This document shows, in pieces, positions 61,001 to 64,000 of a stretch of 64,000 nucleotides of DNA (within the stretch, counting starts at the first letter, position 1; the number at the start of each line of letters is the position of its first letter). Position numbers and translations under genes: made by a program. Under the pieces are notes generated by a model. The model was not told the origin of the DNA, did not search any database, and worked only from the letters and a program-made list of their open reading frames with translations. This DNA is from Micromonospora echinofusca (GTDB lineage Bacteria > Actinomycetota > Actinomycetes > Mycobacteriales > Micromonosporaceae). The stretch lies in the NCBI RefSeq assembly GCF_900091445.1, contig NZ_LT607733.1, forward strand, positions 1,257,501 through 1,321,500, in the 5' to 3' direction.

Positions 61001-61100
61001 CCGGCTGCTGGGCCGCGACGACCCCGGCGAGTTCCTCGACGAGTATCTGCGCACCTGCCGCCGCTCCCGGACGGCGATGGAACGCGTGCTCGACTCCTGA
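58014..61100 (+). CDS. glnE: Glutamine synthetase adenylyltransferase/deadenylase
   Basis: A 1028-residue bifunctional enzyme that adenylylates and deadenylylates glutamine synthetase. Two nucleotidyltransferase domains show the family motifs AMGKCGGDELNYVSDVDVIF near 241-260 and VGRLGGYESNYLSDADVLF near 755-775, each followed by helical domains with KRGPGGLRDIEF and LGRGGLADVEWAVQLLQL. Length and both active sites are normal. The ATG at 58014 overlaps the GATase stop; a GTG at 58011 adds one residue. Confidence 0.95.
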   Translation: MSRPARAAGRLARYGFGTDATRAADMLGPDGLGLWRPDAQEPADDRAAELLAALSRAADPDLALRQLHRLVEAERRVAANGTGPAVGRPRGKAHPGTPIEAEPRVAPEQAPSALLAALADDAGLRRRLIAVLGASSALGDHLVANPDQWPALRTAPDGLAPTAEGRLDLSGEGQPVAVLRKAYRLALLRIAAADLTGGRGLEQTMAALSALADATLAAAYEIAVGELPEGTPRPRLAVVAMGKCGGDELNYVSDVDVIFVAAEDDDLAAATTVATRLIHVCGLVAWPVDAALRPEGNRGPLVRTLASHLAYYRRWARTWEFQALLKARPAAGDLALGREWIDQLAPLVWRAAERPEAVEDVRAMRRKIIDHIPPKELEREIKRGPGGLRDIEFAVQLLQLVHGRGDESLRVPGTIPALRALVAGGYVGRADGEALLRGYRFLRGVEHRLQLQGLRRTHTVPTEPAALRWLAAALGHTATPGRSAVEEFRAEWVTHAAEVRRLHAKLLYRPLLESVARVPADGLRLTPEAARHRLEILGFADPAGALRHLQALTGGVSRTAAIQRTLLPVLLSEFADAPEPDRGLLNYRQVSDKLGSTPWYLRLLRDSGPVARRLARVLSSSRYAADLLAREPEALRMLAEESELTPRPAAVLCEGFAAAAARHADPVEATRAIRALRRRELVRIACADLLSRAGSLAPSPPRPDGARAALGLADVTAVGTALADVTDATLAAALRAARAAQPPVPGLRFAVIGVGRLGGYESNYLSDADVLFVYDAPADAGDRAAGVARAIAEELRRLLGMPAPDPALGVDADLRPEGRQGPLVRSLAAYAQYYARWSKVWEAQALLRARFVCGDADLGAEFEAIIHPVRYPADGLSREQVVEIRRIKARVEHERLPRGADPATHTKLGRGGLADVEWAVQLLQLRHAGAIPALRGTRTLDALAAARDAGLVDPTDATEMAAGWTLAAQVRNALMLVRGREGDQLPRHGVELAGVVRLLGRDDPGEFLDEYLRTCRRSRTAMERVLDS

Positions 61101-61121
61101 GCCCGCCGGGCGGCCGGGTCC

Positions 61122-61826
61122 TCAGCGGCGGCGGTGGACCAGCACCACGTGGTCGACCAGTTCGCCGGTCTCGCCGTTCGGGCCGGTGGCCTGGCGGCGC
61201 GGGGCGTCGAGCCGCTCGGTGTCCCACCGGTCGGGGTCGAGGTCGAGCGCGGCCAGGGTCTCCTGAGGGGTGGAGAAGCGGGCGTGCGCGTGGTCGTGCC
61301 GCCCCCACGGCGGGACCTCGCCGTGCTCGACGATCAACAGCCGGCCGCCGGGGGCCACGGCCCGGGCCGCCGAGCGCAGCAGCTCCGCCCGGGGGAACTC
61401 CAGCGGCGACTGGAGGAACTGCGCGGAGACCAGGTCGTACTCGCCGGGCGGGAAGGTGCGGGTGAGGTCGTGCCGGCGGAACTCGATGTGGGACGCCACC
61501 CCGGCGGCGCTCGCCTCCTCGGCCGCGCGGGCGAGGGCGGTCTCGGAGACGTCGACGGCGGTCACCCGCCAGCCCCGCCCGGCCAGCCAGAGCGCGTCGC
61601 CGCCCTCCCCGCAACCGAGATCCAGCACGGTGCCGGCCGGCACCGCGCCGGCGACGTCGACCAGGATCGGGTTCGCCCGGCCGCTCCAGACCCGCTCGTG
61701 CCGCCCGTAGTGCTCCTCCCAGAACCGCGCGGTCTCCTCGTCCACGTCCGGGTGCCGCCCGCCCTGACCGGTGGCCGCCGGGGTGTGCTCGTGCCGGTGC
61801 TGCCCGGCCGTCGTGTCGTGGTGCAC
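61122..61826 (-). CDS. Class I SAM-dependent methyltransferase
   Basis: A 234-residue methyltransferase (TehB/thiopurine-like) with FWEEHYGRHERVWSGRANP, motif I VLDLGCGEGGDALWLA and RRHDLTRTFP. A His-rich N-terminus (HHDTTAGQHRHEH) may bind metal. GGAGG lies 7 bases before the GTG at 61826. Substrate unknown. Confidence 0.86.
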   Translation of the reverse strand: MHHDTTAGQHRHEHTPAATGQGGRHPDVDEETARFWEEHYGRHERVWSGRANPILVDVAGAVPAGTVLDLGCGEGGDALWLAGRGWRVTAVDVSETALARAAEEASAAGVASHIEFRRHDLTRTFPPGEYDLVSAQFLQSPLEFPRAELLRSAARAVAPGGRLLIVEHGEVPPWGRHDHAHARFSTPQETLAALDLDPDRWDTERLDAPRRQATGPNGETGELVDHVVLVHRRR

Positions 61827-61936
61827 GTCTCGTCCTCCTGCTGCGCTGCCTGCGTGCCCTGCCACGCCGATCGTGCGCGCCCAGCGGCGTAATGAGCAAG
61901 CAACGTTGCCGGATCGGCAAATCCGCGTACGAGTGG

Positions 61937-63580
61937 TCAGCTGCCGAGCCGGTACTGCCCGGCGCGCGGTACGGTCACCGCCGTCCAGCCGCCGTCGTTG
62001 GCGACCGTGGCCCCGCCGGAGGCGGTCAGCCAGCGGTTGTGTCGTACCCGGACCAACACCGTGCCGGCGGCTGGTGCCCGGAACGTAACCGAAGCGCCGT
62101 CCTGGGCGAGCAGTTCGGCAGGTGCGCCGACGATCGGGGTCGGATCGGTCACCGTCCAGACCTGCCAGTGCGGGCCGGACCAGACGGGCGTCAGGTAGGG
62201 CAGCCCGCCCTCGACCAGCTCGGCCTCGGCCCGCCCGACCCAGGACAGCGGGGCGTCCGGCACCGCGACGAACTGCACGGCGTTCTCGGTGAGCCAGTCC
62301 CGGTAGCTCGCGGCGGTCAGCGGCACGCCGGTGCCGGACGCACCCGGCACGGCGGTGAAGAAGAGCGGGTTGCGGTCGATGTCGGCCTGCCGCAGCCAGC
62401 CCCGGGCCAGCGGCACCTCGCCCAGCCTTGCCGCCTCCCAGTAGTTGCGGGTCGGCGGGACCTCCACCCGGCCGGTGAGCCGCTGTCCGTCGAGGAACGC
62501 GCGCAGCGGCGCGAAGTAGGCCGCCCGGCTGGTCGGGTCGTCGACGCTGTGCAGGTCGGCGGGGGGCACCGGCGGCTGCCACCAGCACACCGCCGCCAGC
62601 AGCGCGGCCAGCGCGACACTGCCCCCAGCTTCGGTCCGGGCGGTCTGCGCGGCGGACGGCGCACCGGTGCGGGCGCGCCGGGCGAGCCACGCCGTCAGCC
62701 TGGCCGGAGGGCGGGCCGCGGCGGCCAGCAGGGGCAGGGCGAACATGACGGCCAGCCGGGTGGCGTTCAGCCCGACCGGGGTGTGCACCAGCGCCGCCGC
62801 CAGTACCCCGGCCGCCGAGAGCAGCGCCCCCACCCGCACCGGCCGGTACCCCACCAGCGCGGCCACGAGCATGCTGGTCACCACGGCGCGGACCGTGTCG
62901 GTGCGGCTGATGTTCATCCAGCCGCCGTCGCCGAAGAGCAGGGCGGTCAGCCCGAGCGGCAGCGCGGCGGCGACGCCGAGGGTGAGGCCGTCGGCGTAGC
63001 GGCGGGTCAGCAGCAGCGCCGCGCCGGCCAGGCCGACGAAGAGGCCCGCCACCGGACTCGTGGCCGAGGCCAGCATCGCGGCGACCGCCGCCAGCCCCAG
63101 CCTGATGAGCTGCCGGCGGCGCACGCCCCGGTACGGGCCGGCGTCGGCCGGGACGCGGGGGAGGGTGAGTGCGAGCAACGCGCCGAGGCCGAAGGCCACC
63201 CCGAGGCCGTACGTCACGCGGCCCGAGACCAGGTTCCCGGCGATGGTGAGCACCCCCACCAGGCTGCCGAGCAGCGGACGGGGCACTCCGGTGCGCACCA
63301 GCAGCGCCGCGAACGCGGTGGCCGCCGCCGCCAGGGCCAGCACGCCGGTGACCCGCACCCCGAGCAGCGCCATCACCGGCTGGGAGACGAGGCTGTAGCC
63401 GAACTGCTGCACGCCGCCGTACCAGCGCAGGTCCACCGGAGTGGGGCCGTGCGCGGCGAAGAAGCCGGCCCGCGCGACCTGCGCGGCGAGGTCGGAACCG
63501 GTCGGTGGGAGGGCGAGGTAGGCCACGCCGAGGAGCACGGCGGATGCGGCGGCCACCGCCACCACCCGACTGCGCCGCAT
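61937..63580 (-). CDS. Polytopic membrane protein with extracytoplasmic C-terminal domain
   Basis: A 547-residue protein with about ten hydrophobic segments in residues 5-370 and a soluble C-terminal domain of about 170 residues rich in Trp/Val. The layout, with an early loop carrying an Asp (PVDLRWYGG), is reminiscent of GT-C glycosyltransferases or their partners, and the divergent neighbour is MptB-like. I do not recognise the family. GGAGG is close to the ATG. Confidence 0.6.
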   Translation of the reverse strand: MRRSRVVAVAAASAVLLGVAYLALPPTGSDLAAQVARAGFFAAHGPTPVDLRWYGGVQQFGYSLVSQPVMALLGVRVTGVLALAAAATAFAALLVRTGVPRPLLGSLVGVLTIAGNLVSGRVTYGLGVAFGLGALLALTLPRVPADAGPYRGVRRRQLIRLGLAAVAAMLASATSPVAGLFVGLAGAALLLTRRYADGLTLGVAAALPLGLTALLFGDGGWMNISRTDTVRAVVTSMLVAALVGYRPVRVGALLSAAGVLAAALVHTPVGLNATRLAVMFALPLLAAAARPPARLTAWLARRARTGAPSAAQTARTEAGGSVALAALLAAVCWWQPPVPPADLHSVDDPTSRAAYFAPLRAFLDGQRLTGRVEVPPTRNYWEAARLGEVPLARGWLRQADIDRNPLFFTAVPGASGTGVPLTAASYRDWLTENAVQFVAVPDAPLSWVGRAEAELVEGGLPYLTPVWSGPHWQVWTVTDPTPIVGAPAELLAQDGASVTFRAPAAGTVLVRVRHNRWLTASGGATVANDGGWTAVTVPRAGQYRLGS

Positions 63581-63616
63581 GCCCACCTCCGTACCGCGAA
63601 CCACCGTACTGGCAGC

Positions 63617-64000
63617 ATGTCCGGCGTGCCTCACCACCTCGCGCGCTGGCTCGGCCTCGCCGGTTCGACCCTGCTCGCCGTGGCCGCGTTCCTCGGCGGA
63701 GCGTTCCCCCACGGCAACCTGCGCCCCACCCCGGTCAGCATCTGGCAGGGCCCGTACGGCCCGCTGATCATCGCCACCTGGGCGGTCGGCACCGGTCTGA
63801 TGGCGTACGCCTGGTGGGCGCTGCGCGACGGGGTGCCGTCGACCCGCTGGGCGCTGGTCACCGTCGGGCTGTGGCTGCTGCCGCTGCTGGTCACGCCGCC
63901 GCTGGGCAGCCGGGACGTGTACGCGTACGCCTGCCAGGGCGCCAGCTACGCCGCCGGTCTGAACCCGTACGAGCAGGGCGTCTCGGCGCTGCCGTGCCCG
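63617..64000 (+). CDS. mptB: MptB-like polyprenol-phosphomannose alpha-1,6-mannosyltransferase (5' part)
   Basis: An open frame from the ATG at 63617 to the end of the window, 128 codons, without stop. It encodes signal-like and membrane segments (LARWLGLAGSTLLAVAAF, PLIIATWAVGTGLMAYAW, LWLLPLLVTPPLGSRD) and the family signature GSRDVYAYACQG...NPYEQGVSALPCP. MptB extends lipomannan with mannose from polyprenol phosphomannose. The gene is cut by the window edge and is divergent from the previous one, 36 bases apart. Confidence 0.8.
   Translation, partial: MSGVPHHLARWLGLAGSTLLAVAAFLGGAFPHGNLRPTPVSIWQGPYGPLIIATWAVGTGLMAYAWWALRDGVPSTRWALVTVGLWLLPLLVTPPLGSRDVYAYACQGASYAAGLNPYEQGVSALPCP

Overview
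This window is high-G+C actinobacterial chromosome, most likely from Micromonospora or a close Micromonosporaceae relative. The inference rests on very high G+C, many GTG starts, stop/start overlaps of the GTGA and ATGA type, a bacterial type A RNase P RNA, a Lys/Ala-rich histone-like protein and a glnA2/nadE/panB/glnE neighbourhood. No species was identified by search.

0-17.7 kb is ordinary chromosome: a helicase tail with a SWIM-finger protein; a DUF1800/DUF1501/flavocytochrome/FMN-binding/ApbE cluster that looks like a secreted or membrane flavin redox module; a stand-alone primase-polymerase domain protein divergent from an XRE regulator and flavoprotein; a Nif3/zinc-ribbon/RNase H-phosphatase operon; a DUF3311/MctP monocarboxylate uptake pair behind a CRP-like palindrome; and a TauE/SafE permease.

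17.7-34.1 kb is the accessory core. The 3' end of the RNase P RNA gene (rnpB) lies in a 38-bp sequence that recurs exactly at 27.56 kb and with two changes at 34.05 kb. These three att copies bound two tandem actinomycete integrative and conjugative elements (AICEs). Element 1 (about 9.5 kb) looks complete: a KorSA-like GntR repressor with paired operators, a Pra-like activator, an FtsK/TraSA translocase, a DUF2637 spread-type protein, a diguanylate cyclase, RepSA, Xis and a tyrosine integrase, plus a 2'-5' RNA ligase-like protein and large noncoding hairpins. Element 2 (about 6.5 kb) is decayed: a deletion joins a GntR-type regulator that lost its N-terminus to an integrase that lost its N-terminal half, and no rep, tra or xis genes remain. 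It keeps cargo (two membrane proteins, small genes, a HAD hydrolase). The elements share the core att sequence but carry different arm-type repeats (ACGCCCTG in element 1, ACGGCCTG in element 2). They also share a noncoding hairpin followed by CCTTGATC. A Pif-like NUDIX gene and a degenerate left-end-like sequence just beyond 34.1 kb may be remains of a third element.

35.7-64 kb returns to chromosome: a methyltransferase; a divergent XRE regulator and methionine aminopeptidase sharing a double palindromic operator; AraC, nucleotidyltransferase and NUDIX genes; a histone-like protein; an RNB ribonuclease; an F420-dependent NADP reductase; panB, nadE and an adenylylation-site-less glutamine synthetase; a WYL regulator next to a large NACHT STAND NTPase (candidate defence protein); a Vgb-like protein, an LD-carboxypeptidase, a glutamine amidotransferase, glnE, and at the right edge the start of an MptB-like mannosyltransferase.
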